From the NCBI GenBank assembly GCA_026706935.1, contig JAPOXV010000018.1:620001-684000 (forward strand): a stretch of 64,000 nucleotides of DNA, in the 5' to 3' direction. Both the position numbers and the translations under genes were made by a program. Position 1 is the stretch's first letter; every line of letters starts with the position of its first letter. Source of the stretch: Gammaproteobacteria bacterium. GTDB lineage: Bacteria; Pseudomonadota; Gammaproteobacteria; Pseudomonadales; Azotimanducaceae. Shown here one piece after another: positions 24,560 to 33,727 of the stretch. The notes under the pieces are model-generated. The model worked only from the letters and a program-made list of their open reading frames with translations, did no database searches and was not told where the DNA came from.

Positions 24560-25539
24560 TCGAGCTCCTTTGGCCGTGGGCATTCGCGGTTCTGCTACTG
24601 CCTCTCCTTGTAAGACTCTTGATCCCAGCACGTAAAGCGAGCGAAGCAGCGTTGAATGTACCGCACATTGACGCTTTCGTGTTCACACAACATGAAGTTG
24701 GAAGTGGATCAAATCACAGATCGGTTTTTCTCGTTGTCGTCGCCTGCCTCGCTTGGTTGTCACTTGCAACCGCGCTCGCACGCCCGCAATGGACCGGAGA
24801 GCCAACCGTGCTACCTACATTGAGTCGAGATCTCGTATTAACAATCGACATTTCAGGGAGCATGGGACAAGGGGATATGACGGTGAGCGGGAGGCAATAC
24901 ACCCGCCTTGCCGTTGTGAAACATGCGGTTCAGAACTTCGTCGAAGGAAGAGATGGCGATCGGATCGGAATCGTCTTGTTCGGTAGCTTGCCATACGTCT
25001 ACGTTCCCTTAACGCCTGACGTAGACACCGCGAGTCGGATGTTGTCCGATGCACCCATTGGTATTGCTGGTCGGTCGACTGCGATTGGGGATTCTTTGGG
25101 TTTAGCGATCAAGCAGATTTTGAATCACCCTGCAGATCACCGAGTGGTAGTGCTCATGACCGACGGCGTCAACAACTTCGGCGAACTCGATCCGCTCGAT
25201 GCCGCCGAATTGGCCGTCGCTTCCGAAGTAACGGTCTACACAATCGGAATCGTGCCACGATCGAGTGGTCTCGGGTTCTTCGCACCATTCCAGCGCCAAG
25301 CCGACGCGGTAGACGAAGAATTACTGAATGAAATCGCCACCAAGACGGGAGGAAAGTACTACAAAGCCGACGATCTCAATTCGTTGCTCGCCATCTATGA
25401 TGAAATCGACGCACTAGAACCGATCGAAAACGAAGGTCAGACTGTGCGTCCGCGACGCGCGCTTTACCACTACCCGCTCGCACTCGCCTTAACGCTCTTT
25501 TCGTTAGTTTGGTTGCTCTATGCTCGACGCAATGTTTGA
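24556..25539 (+). CDS. VWA domain membrane protein (BatA-like)
   Basis: A 327-residue protein with an N-terminal helix (WPWAFAVLLLPLLVRLL), a second helix near residues 55-72, a von Willebrand A domain and a C-terminal helix. The MIDAS metal site is intact: DISGSMGQG, the threonine region after GRSTAIGDSLG, and LMTDGVNNFG. The ATG at 24556 is chosen because it overlaps the DUF4381 stop as ATGA and places the hydrophobic helix at the N-terminus, as in BatA. A longer frame from 24517 adds 13 polar residues. It overlaps the next VWA gene by 20 bases. Confidence 0.92.
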   Translation: MIELLWPWAFAVLLLPLLVRLLIPARKASEAALNVPHIDAFVFTQHEVGSGSNHRSVFLVVVACLAWLSLATALARPQWTGEPTVLPTLSRDLVLTIDISGSMGQGDMTVSGRQYTRLAVVKHAVQNFVEGRDGDRIGIVLFGSLPYVYVPLTPDVDTASRMLSDAPIGIAGRSTAIGDSLGLAIKQILNHPADHRVVVLMTDGVNNFGELDPLDAAELAVASEVTVYTIGIVPRSSGLGFFAPFQRQADAVDEELLNEIATKTGGKYYKADDLNSLLAIYDEIDALEPIENEGQTVRPRRALYHYPLALALTLFSLVWLLYARRNV

Positions 25540-27316
25540 CGCGTTGGCGGAATTCCACTTTCTTCGACCATGGTGGCTGCTCCTGCTATTCGTAGCGCTT
25601 CTATTGATCTGGGCTCAAATTAGGTTCGTAGCGAGGGCGAACAACTGGCATAAAGTAATCTCCGATTCGCTCTTCGATGCATTGATTGAATCGAAATCGT
25701 CACGCCGCGTCCGATTGGCCATGGCACTACCACCACTCGCATTGGTCTGCGCGGCGTTTGCTCTGGCAGGTCCAACCTACGAGCGCCTACCCCAACCTGT
25801 TGAGACCAAACAAGATCCCCTAGTCATCGTACTTGATCTAACGTTGAGTATGGGATCAACGGATATACAGCCAAGTCGAATTGAACGCGCCAAATTCAAG
25901 GTGAGTGACATATTGGAGCATCGCGACGAAGGGTTGACTGGACTCGTTGTCTACGCCGGTGACGCATATGTTGTCACACCACTAACAAGCGATACGAGCA
26001 ATATTCTGAATCTACTTCCATCTCTTCATCCAGAAATGATGCCCGTTCGTGGCAGCAACGTCGTCGCCGCAGTGGAACGTGCTAACGAGCTGTTCGGCTC
26101 GCTTGATCAGGAGCGCGGGCGCATCATTCTGCTGACAGACGGCATCAGCAATTTTGGAACACTCAGGGACACCGTTGATGTACGTTATCCGCTATCAATC
26201 CTTGGTATAGAACCAACGGAAGACTTAGCGCCTAACGGTGGCGAAGCGGTGGGAGGTCAACGCTTGCTTCGAGATTTCGCAATGGTGACAGGAGGTCGGT
26301 ATCGATCGATCACATTAAACGACGACGATATCAAGTTTCTGCTTCAGAAATCCGCACTAAGCGAGACCGAGTTACTTGAAAACCAAACTTTTGATACTTG
26401 GCACGATATCGGATATTTGCTCGTGCTACCACTCGCATTACTCCTTGCTCTATCGATGCGGCGAGGTGGACTGGCCGTTGTGCTACTCGTCGTCTGCACC
26501 AACGTCGATGCCGGGTGGTTAGAGGATCTCTGGGTACCAAAGGACCGACAAGCACTCGCAGCTCACGACGAAGGAAATTTTGGTGCTGCTGCTGAGCTAT
26601 TCCGTGATCCGCAGTGGCGTGCCGTCGCAAAGTACCGGAGTGGCTCGTATGCCGAAGCAGAGGAGCTCTTCTCACATAACGAATCCCTTGCTTCGATATA
26701 TAACCGAGGAAACGCTCTAGCCTGGGAGGGGCGATTTAGCGACGCGATTCAAGCATACGATAGCGTGCTATCTCAGGAGCCAGACCACGAAGACGCTCGA
26801 CACAACAAAGCAGTCATAGAAGCGCTGCTCGAAGCCATGCAGCAACGGCAAAACGATAACTCTGACGAAAGCCAGGAAGGCGAACCGCAGGAGTCAGAGC
26901 AACAAAGCAACCAGAATGCGCAATCGCAAAATCAATCGCAGAGTGACCAAGCTAATTCTGACGAGGACTCAAACCAACAATCGACGAGCACTCAACAGGA
27001 TGAAGTCGCGGACGCAAATCAGGAAGAAAGTGAACAGTCGCAATCAGACGAGGGAAACGAAGAAAACGAACCAACTGAGCGAACGGAAGCGCAGCGACAG
27101 GACCAAAGCATGGCGGATGAAGGCTCGGACGACCAATCTTCCGCTGATTTGGCCGAATCTAGCGAGGAGCGTGAGTTACGCGAAATCCATGAACGGTGGC
27201 TACGTCGTATTCCAGACGATCCTAGCGGTTTGCTACAACGCAAATTTCAAGCAGAATCAAATGCTCGCATCGAACGCGGTGAGCTGAATCAAGACAACGT
27301 TGGGTCGGCATGGTGA
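25520..27316 (+). CDS. VWA and TPR domain protein (BatB/BatC-like fusion)
   Basis: A 598-residue protein that joins a BatB-like membrane VWA domain to a BatC-like TPR part. Two N-terminal helices lead into a VWA domain with a variant MIDAS (DLTLSMGS, Thr in place of the first Ser) and LLTDGISNFG. Further membrane helices occur near residues 295-335. A TPR-like region follows (AEELFSHNESLASIYNRGNALAWEGRFSDAI), then a low-complexity stretch rich in Q, E, S, N and D (about residues 440-560), and a short conserved C-terminal piece (WLRRIPDDPSGLLQRKF). It overlaps its neighbours by 20 and 7 bases. Confidence 0.9.
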   Translation: MLDAMFDALAEFHFLRPWWLLLLFVALLLIWAQIRFVARANNWHKVISDSLFDALIESKSSRRVRLAMALPPLALVCAAFALAGPTYERLPQPVETKQDPLVIVLDLTLSMGSTDIQPSRIERAKFKVSDILEHRDEGLTGLVVYAGDAYVVTPLTSDTSNILNLLPSLHPEMMPVRGSNVVAAVERANELFGSLDQERGRIILLTDGISNFGTLRDTVDVRYPLSILGIEPTEDLAPNGGEAVGGQRLLRDFAMVTGGRYRSITLNDDDIKFLLQKSALSETELLENQTFDTWHDIGYLLVLPLALLLALSMRRGGLAVVLLVVCTNVDAGWLEDLWVPKDRQALAAHDEGNFGAAAELFRDPQWRAVAKYRSGSYAEAEELFSHNESLASIYNRGNALAWEGRFSDAIQAYDSVLSQEPDHEDARHNKAVIEALLEAMQQRQNDNSDESQEGEPQESEQQSNQNAQSQNQSQSDQANSDEDSNQQSTSTQQDEVADANQEESEQSQSDEGNEENEPTERTEAQRQDQSMADEGSDDQSSADLAESSEERELREIHERWLRRIPDDPSGLLQRKFQAESNARIERGELNQDNVGSAW

Positions 27317-28986
27317 ACCAAGCATTGAGGATTCGGATTCGACCAATCAGCGTCATCTTATCGCTGCTCCTGATCGTGAGCGCAACATATAGTCACGCCC
27401 AAGCAACCGCAACGTTAAGCGCTGATGTCGTATCCGAATTCGAATCGGTCACACTGACGGTTACCGATCGAAGTCGTAACGAAAGCGATCCAGACTTCAG
27501 TTCACTTGAGTCAGATTTTGAGATAACGCAAGTTTCAACGAGTTCGAGCATTCAGATCGAGGGAGGGCGTGTTGATAGTACGAGGAAGTGGCAACTTGAG
27601 CTCATGCCAAAACGCACTGGTGCGATCAACATCCCGCCACTCGTCGTCGGCAATTCACGAACCAACAGTTTGAGACTACGTGTAAATCCAATCTCCGATC
27701 GTGAACGCGACTATATCTCAAGAACCGCGTTCTTTGAAACGATCGTCACGCCTGAAGAGCAGTACCCGCAAGCGGCAATCTACGTAACGCGACGAATGCT
27801 CTACACCTCACAAGCACGCATTCCTTCGATGCCTCAGGAAAAGAAACTTGATATCGTCAATGCAACAGTACTGCCGATTGGAAACCGAGAGACGCTACGC
27901 GAGGTACGAAACGGCATCGAGTATTACGTCATGCAGTGGCGTTATGTCATTTTCGCTGAAAAAAGTGGATCCATGCGGATACCTGGCGAGAACGCACGTG
28001 TTGCGATATACGGAAATCAGTTTCGACCGCAGATAAGACCCATCGTCGCACCTGAAAAAACGATTACGATTCTGCCCATTCCAGACTCGTACCCCACAGA
28101 TGAGCCGTGGTTTCCGGCTTCGCGAGTTGAGTTAGCGCAGTCCTTCGAGCCATCGGGTACGTATACACTAAATCTCGGCGACGCGTTAACGCGTTCAATC
28201 GAACTGCGTGCCCGAGACAGTTACCAATCGGCATTGCTCCCGTTAGAGCTTGGTTCGATTGAAGACGTGAGAGTCTACCCCGAGCAAGCAACATTAGACT
28301 CAATACTCGACAACGGACGGGTTTGGGGAACGCAATCTCGTTCATTCAACCTGGTACCGATCGAACCCGGTCGAGTCACATTGCCCGAATTTCAGTTGAC
28401 GTGGTGGGACACGGACGCACGAGACGTGAAGGTTGCGACGTTACCTTCAGCAACATTCATCGTACCTGATCCGCGAAGTAACGGCGTTTCTTCTGACGTC
28501 GCACAAATACTCGACCCATCACTGGAGACACAGCCAAATCTCCTGCAAACTGGAATCGATGAAGTTAGTTCATGGATTTACTTTCTAGTTGTTGTAGCTA
28601 TCGTCGGATGGCTAACTGTATTTACCCTCCTTTATTTGAATCGCGAACGACTTCTGCAGCGGTTCAGGGCGAAGTCATTCATAACACAAGTAGATTACGG
28701 CGCAATCCGTCACGCGTTATCGCACAGCGACCGGAGCACCTTGCGTCATGCGATCCTCCACACCGTTGCTCAGCATTTAGATGTCGATCTTGTGTCGTCT
28801 AGACGACTCTTTCTTGATTCCGACAACGGTCATCAGCTCCTAACGCAACTGGACCAGCTAGCGTATAACGAGTCGACGATTGAATTCGATTACGATATGA
28901 AGACTATTCAACAAGTGATTGATTCTATTGTTAAAAATTACGCTTCTAATTCGGAAGCGTTCGGTTTGCAGTCGGTTTTAAATTGA
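27310..28986 (+). CDS. BatD-like protein
   Basis: A 558-residue protein with an N-terminal signal peptide (PISVILSLLLIVSATYSHAQA), a long periplasmic beta-rich region containing the BatD pattern FxxxQVSTSSSIQIEGG and RTGAINIPPL, and a C-terminal transmembrane helix (WIYFLVVVAIVGWLTVFTLLYL, about residues 418-440) with a cytoplasmic helical tail. It is the last gene of the MoxR operon and overlaps the VWA/TPR gene by seven bases. BatD proteins are thought to act with the VWA proteins in the periplasm; the exact role is unknown. Confidence 0.88.
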   Translation: MVNQALRIRIRPISVILSLLLIVSATYSHAQATATLSADVVSEFESVTLTVTDRSRNESDPDFSSLESDFEITQVSTSSSIQIEGGRVDSTRKWQLELMPKRTGAINIPPLVVGNSRTNSLRLRVNPISDRERDYISRTAFFETIVTPEEQYPQAAIYVTRRMLYTSQARIPSMPQEKKLDIVNATVLPIGNRETLREVRNGIEYYVMQWRYVIFAEKSGSMRIPGENARVAIYGNQFRPQIRPIVAPEKTITILPIPDSYPTDEPWFPASRVELAQSFEPSGTYTLNLGDALTRSIELRARDSYQSALLPLELGSIEDVRVYPEQATLDSILDNGRVWGTQSRSFNLVPIEPGRVTLPEFQLTWWDTDARDVKVATLPSATFIVPDPRSNGVSSDVAQILDPSLETQPNLLQTGIDEVSSWIYFLVVVAIVGWLTVFTLLYLNRERLLQRFRAKSFITQVDYGAIRHALSHSDRSTLRHAILHTVAQHLDVDLVSSRRLFLDSDNGHQLLTQLDQLAYNESTIEFDYDMKTIQQVIDSIVKNYASNSEAFGLQSVLN

Positions 28987-29051
28987 CGTGGCGAGCGCTC
29001 GCTGGACCATCGTCGTCCTATAATCGAATTTCCAATTAGACCTTTTTCGCC

Positions 29052-30062
29052 ATGAAAGCGGCTAACCACCAAGTCATCGGTCAAACTTACGATTGGCTTC
29101 GTTCAGGACAACAATGCTGGTTGTCGACCGTCGTCGCGACATATGGATCTTCACCGCGACCCGAAGGATCGATGATGGTTTGCAGTGCTGACGGTCATGT
29201 CGTTGGATCGTTGTCTGGTGGATGTGTTGAAGAAGATCTCGTCGAAAAGCTAAAAGACGGTGTTCTCGCCGAATCGCATCCTCAGTTCTTCCGATATGGC
29301 GAGTCGGACGAGGAAGCCGAACAGCTCGGTCTGCCGTGTGGTGGCCACCTCGACATCGTTATTGAGCCGCTGAAAAGCGATGACAATACCCTGCGTGACT
29401 TCGCGCTCCTCAGTTCACGTTTACAGCAACGAAAACTCAGTGAGCGAGTCCTGGACGTACGGACCTCCCAACGCCGAATCTCCGAAATCGATGCATTCGC
29501 ACCGTTTTCGTATGACTATGAATCTCGCATACTCCGACAAGTACACGGACCGAGTCACCAGCTGTTCATCATCGGTGCGAGCATGGTTACGCAATATGTT
29601 GCAGAACTCGCGATCATGCTCGAATATCAAGTCACGATTTGTGATCCAAGACAAGAAATGCTCGAAGAACTAGACGTTGTCGGTGTCGAAAAAATCTGTG
29701 CTTTCCCTGATGATGTAATCAGAGAACGCGCAAACGATGCGCAAACGGCGATTGTGGCCCTCACCCATGATCCGCGTATTGACGATATGGGCTTGCTTGA
29801 AGCGTTCGATACAGACGCGTACTACATCGGTGCAATGGGCAGTTCGAGGACATCTGCGAATCGGCGTGAACGCTTACTTGCGCTGGACGTCAGTGAAGAC
29901 GCGTTAGCAAGATTGCATGCCCCGATTGGCGTTCCCATCGGTAGCAAGACGCCACCGGAGATCGCCATCTCGATATTGGCGGAAGTGATCGCTGAACGCG
30001 CGAAGCTCGCCAAGAACGACGAACTCTCACAGGCTGAAGAAGCTCTCGTAGCCGCAATTTAA
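29052..30062 (+). CDS. XdhC family molybdoenzyme maturation protein
   Basis: XdhC-type proteins bind molybdenum cofactor, sulfurate it or pass it on, and insert it into xanthine dehydrogenase-type enzymes. The 336-residue protein has the XdhC/CoxI N-terminal domain (STVVATYGSSPRPEGSMM, SLSGGCVEEDLV, LPCGGHLDIVIEP) and a C-terminal Rossmann-like domain (QLFIIGASMVTQYVAELA, YIGAMGSSRTSANRRERL, IGSKTPPEIAISI). It is followed 13 bases later by a MobA-like gene, a common pairing. No molybdoenzyme structural gene is in the window, so the client enzyme lies elsewhere. Confidence 0.92.
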   Translation: MKAANHQVIGQTYDWLRSGQQCWLSTVVATYGSSPRPEGSMMVCSADGHVVGSLSGGCVEEDLVEKLKDGVLAESHPQFFRYGESDEEAEQLGLPCGGHLDIVIEPLKSDDNTLRDFALLSSRLQQRKLSERVLDVRTSQRRISEIDAFAPFSYDYESRILRQVHGPSHQLFIIGASMVTQYVAELAIMLEYQVTICDPRQEMLEELDVVGVEKICAFPDDVIRERANDAQTAIVALTHDPRIDDMGLLEAFDTDAYYIGAMGSSRTSANRRERLLALDVSEDALARLHAPIGVPIGSKTPPEIAISILAEVIAERAKLAKNDELSQAEEALVAAI

Positions 30063-30075
30063 TCGCCCGTTCAGC

Positions 30076-30645
30076 ATGGAACCGGAGAACGGAGCAGCCG
30101 TGGTACTCGCCGCGGGTACCTCAGAAAGATTCGGTGCTGATAAGCGGGTAGCGAATGTCGATGGTCTGCCGATGTTAGTCAGGTCAATACAACCTTATCT
30201 CGCTGAGCGTTTGCCTGTGTACGTCACTCTCAGACCCGCAGATCCCGTTCGTTCAGCGCTACCGCATGAGGTTCACGTTATTGAAGCACCGGATGCCCAA
30301 TTTGGGATGGGACATAGCTTGGCCGCGGCAGCGGAGAAGCTGTCAAACGTGAGTTGGCTTCTAATCGGCTTAGCGGATATGCCGTGGATTAGTCAGGAAA
30401 CTATCGCTCAGATCGTCGAAGGCGTCAGCACCTGTGATGACGCGATTGTTAGACCTTCGTATCGTGGTCAATCAGGGCATCCTGTCGGATTTACCTCGAG
30501 CTTTTTAGATGAACTGAAGCGATTAACTGGAGATATTGGAGCCAAAGACGTTATCAAAAGAAACCACGACAAGGTAGTCGATCTTCCTGTCACCGACGAA
30601 GCCATTCTTCGAGACGTCGATACTCCGCGGCAACTGCGCGCCTAG
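30076..30645 (+). CDS. MobA-like nucleotidyltransferase (MocA-type)
   Basis: A 189-residue nucleotide-diphosphate-sugar transferase-fold protein resembling MocA/MobA, which attaches CMP or GMP to molybdopterin. It shows VVLAAGTSERFGADKRV at the start, IGLADMPWIS as the metal-binding centre, and the SGHPVGFTSSFLDEL segment of the family. The pairing with XdhC points to MCD-type cofactor (CTP: MocA activity) for a xanthine dehydrogenase-like enzyme; the nucleotide used is an inference from context. The stop overlaps the convergent nadK stop by four bases. Confidence 0.87.
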   Translation: MEPENGAAVVLAAGTSERFGADKRVANVDGLPMLVRSIQPYLAERLPVYVTLRPADPVRSALPHEVHVIEAPDAQFGMGHSLAAAAEKLSNVSWLLIGLADMPWISQETIAQIVEGVSTCDDAIVRPSYRGQSGHPVGFTSSFLDELKRLTGDIGAKDVIKRNHDKVVDLPVTDEAILRDVDTPRQLRA

Positions 30646-31532
30646 TCGTGCGGTAAGCCTAGCCTCGAGCCCCAATCCAGTTTACTTCGGCAGGCTTCGT
30701 AAAAGCTGTGTGTCGAAAGGTGGATTAACTGCAGCACGTGCTCGTGTTTGCTAATCTCGACAACGTCATCTGGCGCCAATTCGAAATCAACTTGCGAATC
30801 CGAGCTGGTGCGTGCGCCGTGCGTTTCGTGCCCGACTTCAATCCTTAGCTTGAAGTTACCAGGCACGACGATCGGTCGGGACGTGAGGGTATGCGGGTAC
30901 ATCGGAATGATTGCAATTGCATCCAAACGGGGATGCATGATCGGTCCACCTGCTGATAGTGAATATGCAGTTGAACCTGTCGGACTCGAAACTAATAAAC
31001 CGTCAGAGCGCTGTTCGTAAACGAACTCATCATCGATTGAAAGTCGGAACTCCATCATGCGCGAGAGGGAACCTGAACTCACCACGACATCGTTCAACGC
31101 AGAGGATTCATGTGCAATGCCGGATTGACGATGTACCGTCTGCTGAATTAGAAAATGTTCCTCGAATCGATAGTCACCGTCCAGAACTCGATGAAGTTGC
31201 TTCTCAACCTCGTCTGGCCAGATGTCTGCGAGAAAACCCAAGCTGCCACGATTCACACCAACGACTGGTATCTGCGACCGAGCGAAATCCCGTGCTACAC
31301 CGAGAATACTTCCGTCACCGCCAACGACCACGATTAAATCGCATGAGTGGATTTCGTCCCGCGGTACTGCCTTGACGTCGTTGCCTCGCAACATCGACGC
31401 CGACTCGTTTTCCACTAAGACATCACAGCTTCTTTCTCGAAGCGTCTTATGCACCGCGTCAAGCGAGTCGTTGATCAGCGGGTTTCCTTGGCGGCCAATA
31501 ACGCCAATGCGCTTGAACTTAGAAGTAGCCAA
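30642..31532 (-). CDS. nadK: NAD kinase
   Basis: This enzyme phosphorylates NAD to NADP using ATP or polyphosphate. The 296-residue protein has the diagnostic VVVGGDGSILGVAR motif (about residues 69-82), GVNRGSLGFL, NDVVVSSGSLSRMMEF, the SPTGSTAYSLSAGGPIMHP region and a terminal region of normal length. The start ATG at 31532 is preceded on the same strand by the intergenic gap to cysE, which is divergent. Downstream is a four-base tail-to-tail overlap with the MobA-like gene. The family call is certain. Confidence 0.96.
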   Translation of the reverse strand: MATSKFKRIGVIGRQGNPLINDSLDAVHKTLRERSCDVLVENESASMLRGNDVKAVPRDEIHSCDLIVVVGGDGSILGVARDFARSQIPVVGVNRGSLGFLADIWPDEVEKQLHRVLDGDYRFEEHFLIQQTVHRQSGIAHESSALNDVVVSSGSLSRMMEFRLSIDDEFVYEQRSDGLLVSSPTGSTAYSLSAGGPIMHPRLDAIAIIPMYPHTLTSRPIVVPGNFKLRIEVGHETHGARTSSDSQVDFELAPDDVVEISKHEHVLQLIHLSTHSFYEACRSKLDWGSRLGLPHD

Positions 31533-31606
31533 ACTAGTGCGCTAGAGCGTGTGATAAGTTCGCTCGTAGGCACGTGTCAAAATGCAAAATTTGCAGATAT
31601 TCCTTC

Positions 31607-32428
31607 ATGACACGTCACTTGAACAAGCAGGACACTAAAGAAGACATTTGGCAACGAATGCGACGCGAAGCTGAAGCCAAAGTCATGGAAGAACCCATTT
31701 TAGGTAGTTACTTCCACGCCACGGTCCTCAATCACGACAGTATTGGTAAGGCATTGAGCTTTAGGCTAGCAAGCAAATTGGACAATCCAATGCTGCCTAC
31801 CATGCTGATTCGAGACGTTATCGATGAAGCTCTCACTGCGGACCAGTCGATACTTGACGCAGCCTGCGCGGACATGCTAGCTACGTTTGATCGCGACCCG
31901 GCATGTTCAGACTTAACGACACCTTTTCTGTTCTTCAAGGGATTTCACGCACTGCAAGCCTACCGTATCAGCCATTGGCTGTGGCAGCACAATCGAATCA
32001 CGCTTGCGCAGTTCTTCCAAGGACAGATAAGCATCGGACTTGGCGTTGACATACATCCGGCCGCTAATATCGGTCGCGGCATCATGCTCGATCATGCAAC
32101 GGGCATTGTCGTTGGTGAAACCGCGGTCATCGACAACGACGTTTCCATGCTTCATTCTGTTACACTCGGCGGCACGGGCAAAGAGTCCGGTGATCGACAT
32201 CCCAAGATTCGTCGAGGCGTCCTGCTTAGTGCAGGATGTAAGATCATCGGCAACATTACGATTGGCGAAGGTTCAAAAGTCGGTGCTGGAAGCGTCGTTC
32301 TTGAGGATGTACCTCCTCACGTCACCGTGGCGGGCGTGCCTGCAAAAATCGTCGGTCGACCGAGTGCCGACGATCCAGCGTTGATCATGGACCAACAGCT
32401 CGACTTAGTTAAATCGGAAAATGTCTGA
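31607..32428 (+). CDS. cysE: Serine O-acetyltransferase
   Basis: CysE makes O-acetylserine for cysteine synthesis. The 273-residue protein has the N-terminal helical SATase domain (WQRMRREAEAKVMEEPILGSYFH) and a left-handed beta-helix of hexapeptide repeats. HPAANIGRGIMLDHATGIVVGE carries the catalytic His, and LGGTGKESGDRHPKI is the active-site loop. The ATG at 31607 is chosen over a GTG at 31574 since homologues begin just before the WxxMRxEA motif. It overlaps the next, zinc-ribbon, gene by eight bases. The C-terminus does not end in the usual isoleucine, which normally binds O-acetylserine sulfhydrylase. Confidence 0.95.
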   Translation: MTRHLNKQDTKEDIWQRMRREAEAKVMEEPILGSYFHATVLNHDSIGKALSFRLASKLDNPMLPTMLIRDVIDEALTADQSILDAACADMLATFDRDPACSDLTTPFLFFKGFHALQAYRISHWLWQHNRITLAQFFQGQISIGLGVDIHPAANIGRGIMLDHATGIVVGETAVIDNDVSMLHSVTLGGTGKESGDRHPKIRRGVLLSAGCKIIGNITIGEGSKVGAGSVVLEDVPPHVTVAGVPAKIVGRPSADDPALIMDQQLDLVKSENV

Positions 32429-32633
32429 TATCGAACCCAAGTGTCCAAAATGTGGAATCGAAGGCATAGAACACATCGCGAGCAAGCGCAGTGTTCAGTC
32501 CAGTCAGACCAGAGAACCATGGTTCTTCGTCGTATATTGTGACGCATGTGGTTACGTGTATTCCATCATGCCGAAGCACGTATTCGCAGAAACTCGAACT
32601 CGTGTCGTCGTTAGAGAGGAGTCGGAAGACTAG
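32421..32633 (+). CDS. Small zinc-ribbon protein
   Basis: A 70-residue protein with two CxxC pairs, CPKCG near residues 8-12 and CDACGYVYSI near 40-49, separated by about 30 residues, forming a probable zinc ribbon. The remainder is polar and acidic at the end. The gene starts inside the last codons of cysE (eight-base overlap, ATG in another frame), so its translation is probably coupled to cysE. I do not recognise the family or its role. Confidence 0.75.
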   Translation: MSDIEPKCPKCGIEGIEHIASKRSVQSSQTREPWFFVVYCDACGYVYSIMPKHVFAETRTRVVVREESED

Positions 32634-32644
32634 CTGTCAGACGA

Positions 32645-33511
32645 TTAACCGATATACCTAATTACTCGGCTGAGCTGTTCGTTCAGATGAGTCCAATCGT
32701 CCGCTACGAAGAGCTGCGGTTGCATCCTTGAAATCTCGTAGTCGTAGTCCAAACAAGCTAGCGACAGGCGCTCTTTGCGCGTCTCGTCGCTTGCCAACGC
32801 TTCTGTTGAAGACGAGAGCAATCCGGCACCGAAGAGCTTTGCGGAGCCACCTACCATGCCATACTCAACCGTCCACCAGTGGAATCTTGACAGCAAGCAG
32901 GCGGGTGTGAGCGCTTGTTTTTGCTGTATCCGCAGTACCTCGAGCTCGTCCCGAAACTCATTCAACGTCGCGACGTCGCGATTAGGAAGTCCAGCGAATT
33001 CGGCATAGCGTTTTTGTGCTACGTAGACACGTTCATCCAGTTCTGAGTACCTGAGTCGTTCTCCTTCTTCTCCAAAACGCTGTAGAAAACGACGATACTT
33101 CGGCTCGACAAGCATTGGTAAATGACCCGCAGCTTCGTGGATGATGTCTGGAATAGGCGTGTAACCTAACTGAGAATACGCTCGAACGTGTCTCGTGATC
33201 GGAAGGATTCGTTGTGCTTGTAACCCCATAAAGGTCGGCGGTGGGATGAAGCTGTCGACCATCATCGTTTGCCACCCAAAACGAGTAAGCGCCTCGTTTA
33301 TCTCTGACAATCGCGGTAGTCGATGCGCGTTTAACCCACATTGCCGTAGAGCAATTTCATACGGCACGGCACACCGAGACTCAAGTACGTTTAAAAGTGC
33401 ACGCATTGCGCAACGCCAAGCTTCGTGATCCGAATCTGTATAGCTATCGTAGTTCTGAGTTACGCTGAACTGCGCTATCGGCGTAAGTTGCGTTTCACAT
33501 GCAAGTTCCAT
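32645..33511 (-). CDS. Biopterin-dependent aromatic amino acid hydroxylase family protein
   Basis: A 288-residue non-haem iron enzyme of the phenylalanine/tyrosine/tryptophan hydroxylase family. The two-histidine motif is IIHEAAGHLPML (about residues 121-132), and the third ligand Glu is in WWTVEYGMVG. The HEAAGH form, rather than the usual HEx-x-GH of PhhA, belongs to a divergent bacterial group often longer than 500 residues; this copy is short. The biopterin-binding sequence around GYTPIPDII is recognisable. Its likely reaction is hydroxylation of phenylalanine to tyrosine. No PCD (pterin carbinolamine dehydratase) gene accompanies it. Confidence 0.85.
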   Translation of the reverse strand: MELACETQLTPIAQFSVTQNYDSYTDSDHEAWRCAMRALLNVLESRCAVPYEIALRQCGLNAHRLPRLSEINEALTRFGWQTMMVDSFIPPPTFMGLQAQRILPITRHVRAYSQLGYTPIPDIIHEAAGHLPMLVEPKYRRFLQRFGEEGERLRYSELDERVYVAQKRYAEFAGLPNRDVATLNEFRDELEVLRIQQKQALTPACLLSRFHWWTVEYGMVGGSAKLFGAGLLSSSTEALASDETRKERLSLACLDYDYEISRMQPQLFVADDWTHLNEQLSRVIRYIG

Positions 33512-33727
33512 GCGAGAATTTTATGCAGTAACTGGCGTTAAATCGTTCTAAAATTCGAACTCGAGTCGCGATATATGTTATATTGTCCTAATATATTCTC
33601 TCAATATAGTCTCAAATCTCTTCATCGCGCTTGTGTCTTAACCACACAATGGGGAAACGAAACGTATTCTGCACGACTTTCCAACGTTTTCGTTTATGCT
33701 TCGCAGAGATTCAATTGGGTCAAGACC

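Noticed and set aside
26840..27180. Possible short tandem repeat tract in the VWA/TPR gene
   Set aside because: The DNA is compositionally biased (Gln, Glu, Ser, Asn codons) but has no regular repeat unit.
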